A stretch of DNA of 64,000 nt from DATFVJ01 sp963712955 (GTDB lineage Bacteria > Actinomycetota > Actinomycetes > Streptosporangiales > Streptosporangiaceae), in NCBI GenBank assembly GCA_963712955.1, contig CAVQKF010000004.1, forward strand, positions 124,001 through 188,000. The letters are read 5' to 3'. The notes beneath the pieces were generated by a model, which worked only from the letters and a program-made list of their open reading frames with translations, had not been told where the DNA came from and did not search any database. Shown piece after piece: positions 45,240-52,854 of this stretch (position 1 is the first letter of the stretch; each line of letters starts with the position of its first letter). A program made the translations under genes and the position numbers.

Positions 45240-45596
45240 GAATGTTTACTTGGCGATGGCCTAACGGACTTCGGGGGGTGGTGGCGAGGAGGGTGTGGAG
45301 CTGGGTGGTGGTGACGCCATCGGTGGCGTTGCGTTCGGCCCAGGTGAGGTGCCCGCCCGGAATGGGGCCGGTGCCGATGGCGGGGTGCCAGCGGCGGCGC
45401 AGTTTGGGCAGGGTGAGGTCGGCGCCGAGCTTGCCGCCGCTGTACCAGACGGGTGCGCCGGCCTGGGTGGTGTGGTGGGGGAGGGCGACGGCGTAGCCGG
45501 TGACCTGGCCGGGGGTGCGGGTGCTGAGCCGGGTGCGGACCAGGACCCCGGCCCGCTGAAGGTGAGCGAAGCGGCCCGCACGATCGGGCGAGCAGG
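45240..45596 (-). pseudogene. Relaxase/mobilisation protein fragment
   Basis: About 115 residues: HLQRAGVLVRTRLSTRTPGQ, VTGYAVALPHHTTQAGAPVW and YSGGKLGADLTLPKLRRRW. This resembles the C-terminal region of actinobacterial MobA-like relaxases, to the best of my recognition. The catalytic N-terminal part is missing. The fragment begins exactly where the vapC at 45597 ends, as though the toxin module inserted into the relaxase gene or was juxtaposed by deletion. It supports a mobile origin of the island. Confidence 0.5.
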
Positions 45597-45992
45597 TTAT
45601 GCCGGTGAATCGGCTGGCAGTCCTGCTGCGGTTGCGGCGTCCAGCAGTCGCTTGTCGTAGGTGACGAATGAGGTCAGGCTGGGCCGGATGGTGAGGGCGG
45701 TGCCCAGGTGGATGGCGTCCAGGGAACGGACCGTGACGGGCCTGACGGTTTGGGCCAGGATGCGGACGCCGGGGCTCAGGTCGATCAGGTCGATCTGGTC
45801 CAGCACGGGATGCAGCCGGGTTACGGCCTCCGGCGCGTACCGGGCCAGGGCTCGGAACGACTCGATCTCCACCAGGACGGAGCTGATCCACCCGGTTTCG
45901 GCTCGTTCGTCCAGCCAGGCCCGCAGCGCCGGGGATTCCGGCTCTGCGTGGACCAGCTTGACGACGGCGGCCGATTCCAGGTAGATCATCAT
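45597..45992 (-). CDS. vapC: VapC-like PIN-domain toxin
   Basis: 131 aa, start at 45992 overlapping the antitoxin stop by one base. PIN features: MMIYLESAAVVKLV, SSVLVEIESFRA, RSLDAIHLGTAL and FVTYDKRLLDAA. The first acidic residue, normally Asp in YLDTSALVKL, is Glu6 here; the other acids are kept. PIN toxins cleave tRNA or rRNA. The Asp-to-Glu change may still bind metal, but activity should be tested. It forms a vapBC pair with 46225-45992. Confidence 0.82.
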   Translation of the reverse strand: MMIYLESAAVVKLVHAEPESPALRAWLDERAETGWISSVLVEIESFRALARYAPEAVTRLHPVLDQIDLIDLSPGVRILAQTVRPVTVRSLDAIHLGTALTIRPSLTSFVTYDKRLLDAATAAGLPADSPA

Positions 45993-46225
45993 CAGCGCTC
46001 GTCGCCCCGGTCGCGTGCTAGTTCGGCTGCGACGTCTATGCCATCGGGCTCGCCGATGTCCATCGCCAGGACGGCGCGGCGCAATTGCGCGGCACGTTCG
46101 CGGCGCCCGGCAGCCTGGATCACCGCCTGCCGGATAGCCGCGGATCGCGACATGCCCTCGCCGGTCAGCACGTCGAGGGCATGCTCGGTCTCTTCGTCGG
46201 TCCGGATCGTGATGGTCTCAGCCAT
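45992..46225 (-). CDS. vapB: VapB-like ribbon-helix-helix antitoxin
   Basis: 77 aa from the ATG at 46225; an upstream ATG at 46237 lies inside the operator. TITIRTDEETEHALDVLTGE is the beta strand and first helix of a ribbon-helix-helix fold, followed by GMSRSAAIRQAVIQAA. The C-terminal acidic tail (GIDVAAELARD) is the toxin-binding part. A perfect inverted repeat directly upstream should be its binding site for autorepression. Confidence 0.82.
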   Translation of the reverse strand: MAETITIRTDEETEHALDVLTGEGMSRSAAIRQAVIQAAGRRERAAQLRRAVLAMDIGEPDGIDVAAELARDRGDER

Positions 46226-46236
46226 ACCTACGAGCA

Positions 46237-46253
46237 TAAGACAGAATGTCTTA
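46237..46253. promoter_or_regulatory. vapB operator TAAGACA-GAA-TGTCTTA
   Basis: A perfect 7-bp inverted repeat with 3-bp spacer, 11 bases before the vapB ATG and overlapping the alternative ATG. Placement and symmetry fit a dimeric RHH antitoxin site. Confidence 0.65.
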
Positions 46254-46863
46254 CACTAGCAAGCTGGCGCCGTAGGCCAAAGCGGGCGGGCTGGCGGGCT
46301 GAGCACGTCTCACCGCCGGCGCGGTCAGCGGAGGACCTTCCTGGCTCGTGACCTGCTCAAACGTATTGGGGAGCGGGTCACCGGCGACCAGCACGTGGTG
46401 GTTCGCATGCTGGTACGTCCGCCCACCGAGACATCGGCATCCCCTACGGGGCGCTGGACTGCTGATACACCTAACCTTCGGTATATATACCGATCGGCCG
46501 ACGATTACAAGATCACGGTAGTCGCCATGGCCGTCTGATTGTTGGAGGGAACGCCTAGGTTGGCTTCATGCCGCTACTGCCTCGGATTACCGGCCGGGAA
46601 TCCCGCGGGCACATCAGGACCCCGATCTGGGAGCGACGGAAGAGCGCATTCGCGGTATAGGACATCGGATCGGGCCTAGCTAGCCCGAACGGTCCCGCAG
46701 TGTTCACGATGACGCGGTGATGCTCATGGTGACGACTCCGGTCGATCGGGGTCAGCCTGCGAGAGGCACGGTGGAAAGCTGCCCTGAGATGGTCCTTTTC
46801 GTCAACGTGATGTGACCAGCCGGATGATGGCAACACCACAGACTTAAGGCTTATCGGGCCGCA
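46254..46863. other. 610-bp region without a clear gene
   Basis: It contains an att-like sequence (46401-46428), a 16-bp AT-rich palindrome TCGGTATATATACCGA (46478-46493) that looks like an operator, and a 105-codon minus-strand frame (46872-46555) with no recognisable motif. I see no complete gene. Confidence 0.45.
46401..46428. repeat. att-like repeat, copy 1
   Basis: GTTCGCATGCTGGTACGT followed by CCGCCCACCG, close to the tRNA 3' end (one C fewer). It shares the left 18 bp with 49275 and 50087. Confidence 0.6.
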
Positions 46864-48303
46864 ATGACGCAAAGCCCGACGAGAATGACCATGCCAATAG
46901 CAGCAGGTGCTCCGTCGCCACCCGGGCGTTCAATATCGCTCGGGTTGAGTATTTCCCGGCCCGTGGCAGAATATAGGGGAATGTACCGGAACCTGGGGGC
47001 GGCCGAGGCGCGGATCGTCGTCTTACTGGCTGAGGTCGAGCGGCAGCTTGAACGCGGCCGGCAGGCCGAAGCCATAGCGGCCCAGCGAGAGGCGGCTGCC
47101 GAGGCACGCAAGCTGGCAGCGAGGCTCCCCGATGACCTGCGGCTACGGCAGGGGCTCGCCAGCGTCCTGTACAACCTCGCGTCTCTACTGGTCTCCGCCG
47201 GTGATCCGGCGGCGGCCGTGCCCGAGCTCGACGACTGCCTTGACCTGTACGAGTCGCTGACCGGGGCCGTCGTGGATCCCGGGTTACTGTGCGCCGACGT
47301 GCGGGCCCGGCGCGGGCTCGCCGGGGCAGCGGTGGGGCGGGCCGCGTCCGCCATCGTGGACGCCGGCGCAGCCGTGCTGGCCTATCTCGAGGCCACCAGC
47401 GGGGACATCGACCACCCGCTGGGGAGCGACGTGGCCCGGGTAGTTTGCATGAACGCGGTCGTACTTGCCCGTCACGGCGATCCCGATCTGGCGGTCTCGT
47501 CGGCCGACGCCGCGCTGGCGTGGTACTCGTGCGCGGCTGAGCGGTCACCTGGTGGACGGCTCCCGGCGGAGGACGGCGGGTACCTGCGCTCAGCGGCGGC
47601 CGTGTCGGCGATGTTCCACCTGGCCGCCGGTCAGCTCGCCGAGGGCTTCTACGCGGCGGTGATCATCGTAAGCAACCTGGCGCCGGGCGCGGTGACGGAC
47701 TCACTCGAACGCCAGCTCACGCAAATCGAGCGTCTCCTCACGAGATCCGAAGAGATACACCGCCCCATCCCGTACCCGGTCGACCATGGGCGCGCGCTCG
47801 CCGGGGCGCTCATCCCGGTGCTCCGGGACACAGCAGTGCTGTGGCTGCCTAGCGGCCAGCCGGGCCCGGGCCAGCCGGGCGACGGTCCTGGCTGGCCGGG
47901 CTGGGACCCGTCTCCGACGCTCGAAGCGGCGCTCGGCAGGCATGCGACCGGAGCGCACGATGCGGAACTGGTCACCGACCTGACGGCCGGCCAGCCCCGC
48001 GAAATGGTGTGGACCCCGTCGATGCGGTGGCCCCGCCGCCAGCTGGCCTGCGGGCTCCGCCTAGCGGAACTGGCCATCGAGACCCTGCCCCTCTCCTATG
48101 CCGACGGCCTGCGGCTCGCGCTAGACGCCCACGCGCTACTGGCTGCCTGGCACCAACGGCAGGGACAGACTGCCACGATGGCACCCACCGGGTACGTCCC
48201 GGCATGGCGGCGGCTGCTCGCGGAAACCACCACCGCCTGCCGGGCCACCGGAGACGGTGACCTAGCCGAGGACCTGGCCGGCCTGGAGGCAGCCATCGGC
48301 TGA
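46864..48303 (+). CDS. Uncharacterised TPR-like protein
   Basis: 479 aa. I do not recognise a named family. The protein is Ala/Leu-rich and helical, with tetratricopeptide-like repeats around residues 50-260 (RLRQGLASVLYNLASLLVSA, DPAAAVPELDDCLDLYESL, DPDLAVSSADAALAWYS). A Gly/Pro-rich linker follows near residue 335 (SGQPGPGQPGDGPG), then a second helical region (ACGLRLAELAIETLPLS). No enzyme motif, signal peptide or membrane segment is visible. The start is uncertain: the ATG at 46864 or the ATG at 46981 before the repeats. It sits between two vapBC modules as apparent cargo of the island. Confidence 0.7.
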   Translation: MTQSPTRMTMPIAAGAPSPPGRSISLGLSISRPVAEYRGMYRNLGAAEARIVVLLAEVERQLERGRQAEAIAAQREAAAEARKLAARLPDDLRLRQGLASVLYNLASLLVSAGDPAAAVPELDDCLDLYESLTGAVVDPGLLCADVRARRGLAGAAVGRAASAIVDAGAAVLAYLEATSGDIDHPLGSDVARVVCMNAVVLARHGDPDLAVSSADAALAWYSCAAERSPGGRLPAEDGGYLRSAAAVSAMFHLAAGQLAEGFYAAVIIVSNLAPGAVTDSLERQLTQIERLLTRSEEIHRPIPYPVDHGRALAGALIPVLRDTAVLWLPSGQPGPGQPGDGPGWPGWDPSPTLEAALGRHATGAHDAELVTDLTAGQPREMVWTPSMRWPRRQLACGLRLAELAIETLPLSYADGLRLALDAHALLAAWHQRQGQTATMAPTGYVPAWRRLLAETTTACRATGDGDLAEDLAGLEAAIG

Positions 48304-48456
48304 CCACCCGTTGTCCCGCTCGGCGTGATTGCGATCATCAACGGATTAGCAGCATCCGTCCCATGGGTGCCATCACGGGCAAGGTGTCCGTGCGCAGCTG
48401 GCCGCCGACCGGGTCGATGACCACATTGAAGCGCTGCTCGCCGGTTGCCTCGATAG

Positions 48457-48494
48457 GGCATCATGATGCCTACCCTGGGAGGCACTATGATGCC
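48457..48494. promoter_or_regulatory. Double operator of the second vapBC
   Basis: A perfect 14-bp palindrome GGCATCATGATGCC (48457-48470) and an imperfect copy GGCACTATGATGCC (48481-48494) are 24 bp apart centre to centre, ending 3 bases before the antitoxin start. This is a typical arrangement for cooperative antitoxin binding. Confidence 0.7.
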
Positions 48495-48497
48495 TAT

Positions 48498-48763
48498 GTG
48501 CGTACCACGCTGACTCTTGACCCCGACGTCGCGCCCGGCTCGTCGATGAGGCCGTCCACCGCGCGCGGACATCGATGAAACAGGTGATCAACGATGCGCT
48601 GCGGCGGGCGCTTTCCCAGCCGCCGTCGCGCCGGGAGCCCTATCACCTTTGTGCTCACGAGGCGACGCTGCGGCCTGGCTTTGATCTGGCCGGCTTCAAC
48701 CGCCTTGCTGACGAACTGGAGGACGAGGCGATTCTTGCGACCGGGAAGCGCCCTGGATCGTGA
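48498..48763 (+). pseudogene. vapB: VapB antitoxin with one frameshift
   Basis: GTG at 48498 begins VRTTLTLDPDVA, a classical RHH antitoxin N-terminus. One base is missing near 48530; the next frame gives RLVDEAVHRARTSMKQVIND and ALRRAL, then the toxin-binding tail with FNRLADELEDEAILATG to 48763. A reinitiation start at 48575 (MKQVINDALRR) could yield a partial, DNA-binding-deficient antitoxin. Repaired, it would be about 88 aa. The stop overlaps the toxin start. Confidence 0.72.
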
Positions 48764-49188
48764 TCGTCCCGGACGTCAATCTGCTGCTCTACGCAGTCGT
48801 GTCGGCCTTCCCGCAGCACAAGGCCGCCCATGCGTGGTGGGAGGAGACAGTCAACTCCTCCGCGGAGATCGGTCTCACCTCCCCGGCCATCTTCGGGTTC
48901 ATCCGGATAGCGACGAATCCGCGAGTGCTGTCCCCGCCGCTGACGGTCGGTGCCGCCACGGGATACGTATCCGCGTGGCTCGGCCAGCCCAACGTCAGCC
49001 ACCTCATCCCTGGCCCGCGGCATGTTGAAATTGCCTTCAGCCTCCTGCACAGTGTCGGGACCGGCGGCAACCTCACGACGGACGTTCAGCTAGCAGCATT
49101 CGCGTTCGAATACGACGCGGACATGTATTCGAACGACACCGATTTTGCCCGCTTTCCCGGCCTGGGCTGGCGCAATCCGCTGGCCTGA
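48760..49188 (+). CDS. vapC: VapC-like PIN-domain toxin
   Basis: 142 aa from a GTG at 48760 overlapping the antitoxin stop. It has VPDVNLLLYAVVSAFPQHKA with Asp5, AHAWWEE, and the C-terminal acids in DADMYSNDTDFARFPG followed by WRNPL. These are hallmarks of the VapC subfamily with Asp-Val-Asn-Leu-Leu-Leu-Tyr. It is an RNase toxin. If the antitoxin frameshift is genuine, the toxin is kept in check by a partial antitoxin or is silent. Its last ~105 bases are duplicated at 49903-50010. Confidence 0.87.
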   Translation: MIVPDVNLLLYAVVSAFPQHKAAHAWWEETVNSSAEIGLTSPAIFGFIRIATNPRVLSPPLTVGAATGYVSAWLGQPNVSHLIPGPRHVEIAFSLLHSVGTGGNLTTDVQLAAFAFEYDADMYSNDTDFARFPGLGWRNPLA

Positions 49189-49303
49189 TCGCCGCGCCTC
49201 ATTTTCGGCTCCGTGACCTGCGCAGACGGGTCGGCAGAGGCTGGCAGAGGCTCACCTTCGACCAGGACTTCGCGGTTCGCATGCTGGTACGTCCGCCCCA
49301 CCG
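49081..49303. repeat. ~205-bp repeat, copy 1 (vapC 3' end through att-like site)
   Basis: From GACGTTCAGCTAGCAGCATT onward it matches 49903-50115 at over 90% by eye, except for a small duplicated GGCAGAGGCT in this copy. It includes the end of vapC, a spacer and the att-like sequence. Confidence 0.8.
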
Positions 49304-49416
49304 CGGACCTGGCCGCCATCCGGGACTCCTTTGGCATAGCTCGCGACGAGGACGTCTCTTTCGGCCGCGGGTCCGACGAGCGCTCGCGGCACCTGGACCG
49401 CATGGCTGAGCTGTGA
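49213..49416 (+). CDS. Putative antitoxin, possibly truncated
   Basis: 67 aa. The first ~28 codons come from the repeat and att-like sequence and are unlikely to be native. The rest, ADLAAIRDSFGIARDEDVSF and ERSRHLDRMAEL, resembles the tail of a small antitoxin. It overlaps the start of the downstream PIN toxin by 4 bases, the normal vapBC arrangement. The DNA-binding N-terminus seems to have been replaced at the att-like site, so it may be a broken gene. Confidence 0.5.
   Translation: MTCADGSAEAGRGSPSTRTSRFACWYVRPTADLAAIRDSFGIARDEDVSFGRGSDERSRHLDRMAEL
49275..49303. repeat. att-like repeat, copy 2
   Basis: GTTCGCATGCTGGTACGT then CCGCCCCACCG (49293-49303), which is identical to the tRNA 3' end at 43627-43637. 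Confidence 0.65.
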
Positions 49417-49796
49417 TCCTGGTCGACAGCGACGTCCTCATCGCGAACCTGCGCGGCATTCCCGCGGCGCAGGACTGGCTGCTGGCAGCGCGGCGGGATA
49501 CCGGCCCGCTCGCGGTGAGCGCAGTCAGTCTGACCGAGGTCGCCGGCGGCATGGGATCCTCGGGGCGGCGGCAGGTCAGCCGCCTGCTGTCCAGCATGCG
49601 CGCGTTCCCGGTGACGGAGCGGGTCGCCTGGCGCGCCGCGGAGTTCATGCGCGAGCACCGGCGCTCGCATCAGGGAATCGGGCTCGGAGATTACCTGATC
49701 GCGGCCACAGCGGAGGTGGAAGGGCTGGATCTCGCGACCCTCAACGTACGCCATTTCCCGATGATCAAAGATCTCCAGGCCCCGTTCCGGGTCTGA
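49413..49796 (+). CDS. vapC: VapC-like PIN-domain toxin
   Basis: 127 aa, GTG at 49413. The PIN core is complete: ILVDSDVLIANLRGIPAAQD with Asp5, SAVSLTEVAGGM with the conserved Glu, and GLGDYLIAATAEVEGLDLAT with the third acidic position, then LNVRHFPMI. Predicted metal-dependent RNase. It is coupled to the short putative antitoxin upstream, which has lost its N-terminus, so control of this toxin is unclear. Confidence 0.87.
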   Translation: MILVDSDVLIANLRGIPAAQDWLLAARRDTGPLAVSAVSLTEVAGGMGSSGRRQVSRLLSSMRAFPVTERVAWRAAEFMREHRRSHQGIGLGDYLIAATAEVEGLDLATLNVRHFPMIKDLQAPFRV

Positions 49797-49902
49797 CTCT
49801 CGGCCCTTACCCAGGCGATGCGGGGTGTCGGCAGGAGCGGCTGCAACAAGCCATCCGGCGAGCCACGAGATGTCCGCTCCGCCCGAGAGAATTGACCGGA
49901 CG

Positions 49903-50010
49903 GACGTTCAGCTCGCCGCATTCGCGTTCGAATACGACGCGGACATGTTCTCGAACGACACCGATTTCGCCCGCTTTCCCGGCCTGCGCTGGCGCAACCC
50001 GCTGACCTGA
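49903..50010 (+). pseudogene. VapC 3'-end remnant
   Basis: DVQLAAFAFEYDADMFSNDT and ARFPGLRWRNPLT duplicate the C-terminus of the vapC at 48760. No start or PIN N-terminus precedes it; 49797-49902 shows no gene. It is part of the ~205-bp repeat. Confidence 0.75.
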
Positions 50011-50086
50011 TCGCCGCACCTCATTTTCGGCTCCGTGACCTGCGCAGACGGGTCGGCAGAGGCTCACCTTCGACCAGGACTTCGCG

Positions 50087-50115
50087 GTTCGCATGCTGGT
50101 ACGTTCGGCCCACCG
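50087..50115. repeat. att-like repeat, copy 3, joined to the integrase repeat
   Basis: GTTCGCATGCTGGTACGT then TCGGCCCACCG, running directly into the second integrase repeat (CTAAATTCCGCTGCC). The same CCACCGCT joint occurs at the tRNA, so this looks like the distal attachment site. Confidence 0.65.
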
Positions 50116-50626
50116 CTAAATTCCGCTGCCGAGCTCCTGACCTGCGGCGACCGCAGGCCCGGGGTGTTGCGTGATGACCGGGCGGGGTGCGGCTGTACGC
50201 GGCGCACAGCGGCGGCATGTGGCTGGCTGCGGCAAATACGCGGCCAAGTTCAGCGTTCGCCGTCTGGCCGCTGGCTGCCGTTGCTGGCTGTCAGCTCATG
50301 GGCCGTCCGTGCCACTGCGGTTCCCGTCCGGTGGGCTTGCTCTGGCTCCCTTCCCTGAGAGCCTCGCTGATCCGCCGCTTCGCGAGTTCGTCTTGCCCGG
50401 CGAGGCACTCGGCGTAGATCCGCAGCAGCACGTCCGCTCCGTGCCCAGCCCACTCGGCTACCTGCGTGGGGGCTACGCCGTTGTTCAGCCACGTGGACAG
50501 GCAGGCATGACGCAGGTCGTAGGGGCGACGGGCCAAGAGTGATGCTTCTTCCTCCGGGGTGAGTGCCGTGTGGCGTGCCTTGGTCCAGGCACGGCGGTAG
50601 GTGATGGTGGGCAGCTCGCCGCCGCG
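50110..50626. repeat. ~520-bp direct repeat, copy 2 (integrase 3' end)
   Basis: The counterpart of 43633-44152; it ends exactly where an IS terminus begins (50628). Confidence 0.85.
50291..50626 (-). pseudogene. Tyrosine recombinase 3' fragment, second copy
   Basis: It encodes GGELPTITYRRAWTKARHTA, RPYDLRHACLSTWLNNG and VAEWAGHGADVLLRIYAEC, nearly identical to the fragment beside the tRNA. Only the last ~110 residues remain; upstream is IS sequence. It cannot be active alone. The extra ~40 codons upstream of 50626 are out of the integrase and non-homologous. Confidence 0.82.
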
Positions 50627-50627
50627 G

Positions 50628-50815
50628 GGACTGTTGCGTTGTGCCTTCCCTGAATAGGGTCGGAGCATGATCGGCATGATCCGCATGCTCCGCTGGGTTC
50701 AGATGGCGAGCACGAGGTCGTCGAATGCAACGCGAAGCCTGTGGCGGCTGGGGACTTCGGTAGCGATGTCGTAGTGGCCGCGGCGGAGGTTTTGCACGAA
50801 GACGGGCGAAGCCGG
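50628..50815 (-). mobile_element. IS end with transposase C-terminal remnant (IS6-like)
   Basis: GGACTGTTGCGTTGTGCC at 50628 resembles the terminal repeat of the IS remnant at 56352-56666. The minus strand encodes FVQNLRRGHYDIATEV, a C-terminal transposase motif, ending with a stop at 50699. The rest of the element is missing. Confidence 0.6.
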
Positions 50816-51551
50816 TCCTCGTGCCTGACCGGATCCCCGCAACCCCTGATCGCCCAGTGGAGCGACAGCCAGGCCCATCGCGGCGAGCGTGCATCGGCAG
50901 ATCCGGACGACTTCTGCGCTCAGATCGACCAGATCGGTTGTGCCCTGGCTGACGATCGGCGGTCAGCCGCCTGCCGCCCAGATCGGCGGTTCAACGCGCA
51001 TGCTCATATCCCGGTCGGCCACGCTTGGTGACCATGATGCTGGCGGATCATGCTGAGGCGCCGGTTCGCTTGCTGACATAGGTGAAGTCGGTGACTCCGG
51101 CCGCGCTGACCTGGAGTGGTGTGACTGCCCGGCGGATGGCCCGCCATGCGCTGGCCGAGCCGGCCACGGAGGTGGGCCCGGCCAGCATCGCCGGGGTGCC
51201 AAGACATTGGTGCGTACCGTCGCGAGCGCGACGAACGTTGCATCTGGCCGGGCGCCGTGCGCACGCGGGTCGGCCTACGCCATGCCATATCGACGGTGTG
51301 GGCGCCTTTGCGGGTTCCATGTCGGTCGCCACCGGCTCTCAGGGCGAAGGCGGTGTCCGAACTCATACACTCAGCGTGGCGGCGGGGCAGGAGTCGACCG
51401 GCGCGGCGAGCATCGGGTCGCCGGCTGACAAGTGAGCGACGACCGGGCATGGCGAGGATAGTCGGAGGATGCCATCGCTACCCTCCCGTGCGTGCACCCG
51501 GACGCGGGTAGTGCAAGACCGATCCCACCTACCGCACTGGAGGTCATTTCC
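50816..51551. other. 736-bp region of probable IS and gene debris
   Basis: No complete gene. On the plus strand about 51100-51190 reads LTWSGVTARRMARHALAEPA, like the start of a winged-helix DNA-binding-domain protein, then loses similarity. On the minus strand VTDFTYVSKR (about 51090-51060) resembles the first-Asp motif of an IS3-type transposase. Both are weak and short. Confidence 0.35.
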
Positions 51552-52070
51552 ATGGACCCCAAGGGCGAGCAGACCGCCTTCGTCTACACGACCTACATCC
51601 AGGAGACTCCCGAGCGCGTGTGGCAGGGCCTCACCGACCCTGCGCTGATGAAGCGCTACTGGCGGCACCAGACGGCTGGTCCGAAGACGTTCCATTCGGA
51701 CTGGAAGAAGGGCTCCACCTACGAGATGGCCCACGACGATGTCGGATTGGTCGTGAGCGGCCCCGACCAGGTGATCCTCGAGTCCCATCCGCCCCACCGG
51801 CTGGCCTACACCTGGCACACGATCACCCCTGAGTGGGCCGCGGCGGTCGGCATGGACGAGGCGACCGCCGCGGCCTGGCGCAGCGAAGCCCGCTCCAAGG
51901 TCGCCTTTGACATAGAGGACGTCGGCCACGGTGTCGTCAAGCTCGCGGTGACCCACGACGGCTTCGCGCCGGGCAGCGCAGTGCTGCCGGCCATCTCCGA
52001 GGGGTGGCCCGCTGTCCTGGCCAGCCTCAAGACCCTGCTTGAGACGGGGTCGTCCTTGCGCACCTCGTGA
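51552..52070 (+). CDS. SRPBCC / AHSA1 family protein
   Basis: 172 aa from the ATG at 51552 with GGAGGTCATTTCC upstream. It begins FVYTTYIQETPERVWQGLTD, with RYWRHQTAGPKTFHSDWKKG and PDQVILESHPPHRLAYTWHT. The C-terminal helix is GWPAVLASLKTLLETG. This is the START-like fold of Aha1-domain proteins, which bind small hydrophobic ligands. In bacteria they often sit with ArsR regulators, but none is seen here. Intact and well expressed by its ribosome-binding site; function unknown. Confidence 0.87.
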   Translation: MDPKGEQTAFVYTTYIQETPERVWQGLTDPALMKRYWRHQTAGPKTFHSDWKKGSTYEMAHDDVGLVVSGPDQVILESHPPHRLAYTWHTITPEWAAAVGMDEATAAAWRSEARSKVAFDIEDVGHGVVKLAVTHDGFAPGSAVLPAISEGWPAVLASLKTLLETGSSLRTS

Positions 52071-52149
52071 AAGGCCGCGGCAGACAACAGCACACGTCCC
52101 ACGCCCTGAGCCACGGCCCCGCCAAACGCCAACCTCGACCCGCTCGATG

Positions 52150-52430
52150 CCTCCCCGCGCTCGGGCGCGACACGACCGAATCGCGCCGTAGACCGCGTTC
52201 ATCTGATGGGCGTACGGCTTGAGGGGCGGCGACGCAAGCGCTGCGGACCGCGCCCCGGCACTGGCGGCCCTCATCCAAGCGGTCCACAGTCCGGCGAGCA
52301 CAGCAGTGGAGTCGCCGCCCCCGTCCTCGGTGAGGGTCTCACAGGCTGCCGCTTGCTCTCGAGTCAGATCGACCTTCTGGAAGCCACCCGCAGGCTCCTC
52401 GACAAATAGCTGCCAGCCGTCGCCGGAAGT
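52150..52430 (-). pseudogene. Possible helicase-type protein fragment
   Basis: The minus strand reads WQLFVEEPAGGFQKVDLTRE, CETLTEDGGGDSTAVLAGLW and LASPPLKPYAHQMNAVYGA. The PYAHQ-NAVY stretch resembles the Q-motif region before the Walker A of SNF2/DEAD helicase-like proteins. No P-loop follows. The fragment abuts the truncated MBL gene, indicating a deletion joint near 52430. Low confidence. Confidence 0.35.
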
Positions 52431-52839
52431 AGACGGCGTCTGATCCCGATCGGAGCACGTAGGTGACCTCGGGCACGCCGTGCTTGGCCGGTGCCGCTGT
52501 GATACTGACCCTGCCGACCTCGGCGTTCTGCCAGGGCTCCAGCGGGGTGACGTTGCCGAAACCGTGCTTGCGCGCCTCGCCGACCACGGTGGCGGCGACG
52601 AACAGCGGGACGCCGCGGTCGCGGTAGGCGGCGAAGGCTTGCAGGTCGCAGTGGTCATAGTGGGCGTGGGTGATGAGCACGCCGCCGAGCGCGGGCAGGT
52701 CGCCAATGCCGGCCGCGATGGGTTCGCCCTGGTAGTAGCCGGGTCTGGTGGAGAACCATGGGTCGGTCAGGAAGGTGCGGCCGCCGATCTCGATCAGGTG
52801 GCAGCTGTGGGTGATGCGGGTGACGGCAGTGGCTGACAT
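52339..52839 (-). pseudogene. MBL-fold metallo-hydrolase, 3' truncated
   Basis: The ATG at 52839 starts TRITHSCHLIEIGGRTFLTD. The metal site THAHYDH (His58, His60, Asp62, His63) and the second half motif APAKHGVPEVTYVLRSG are present. After DAVYF (about 52430) the homology stops and ~30 unrelated residues follow to 52339. Normal members are ~210-260 aa with a third His/Asp block that is missing here, so the enzyme is probably inactive. It follows the hydrolase gene by 15 bases in the same direction, as part of a small module controlled from 54151. Confidence 0.75.
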
Positions 52840-52854
52840 GGTGGTGGCCTTCCG

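Noticed and set aside
44974..45891. A single 305-aa minus-strand protein
   Set aside because: Its first ~98 codons are an out-of-frame shadow of vapC and its last part has no motif. Only the central relaxase-like piece is supported.
46555..46872. 105-codon minus-strand gene
   Set aside because: No ribosome-binding site, no recognisable motif, and it crosses the start of the 46864 gene.
51363..52706. A single 447-aa minus-strand protein
   Set aside because: It runs through the shadow of the AHSA1 gene and of the MBL gene. Only the short helicase-like stretch near 52150-52430 looks real.
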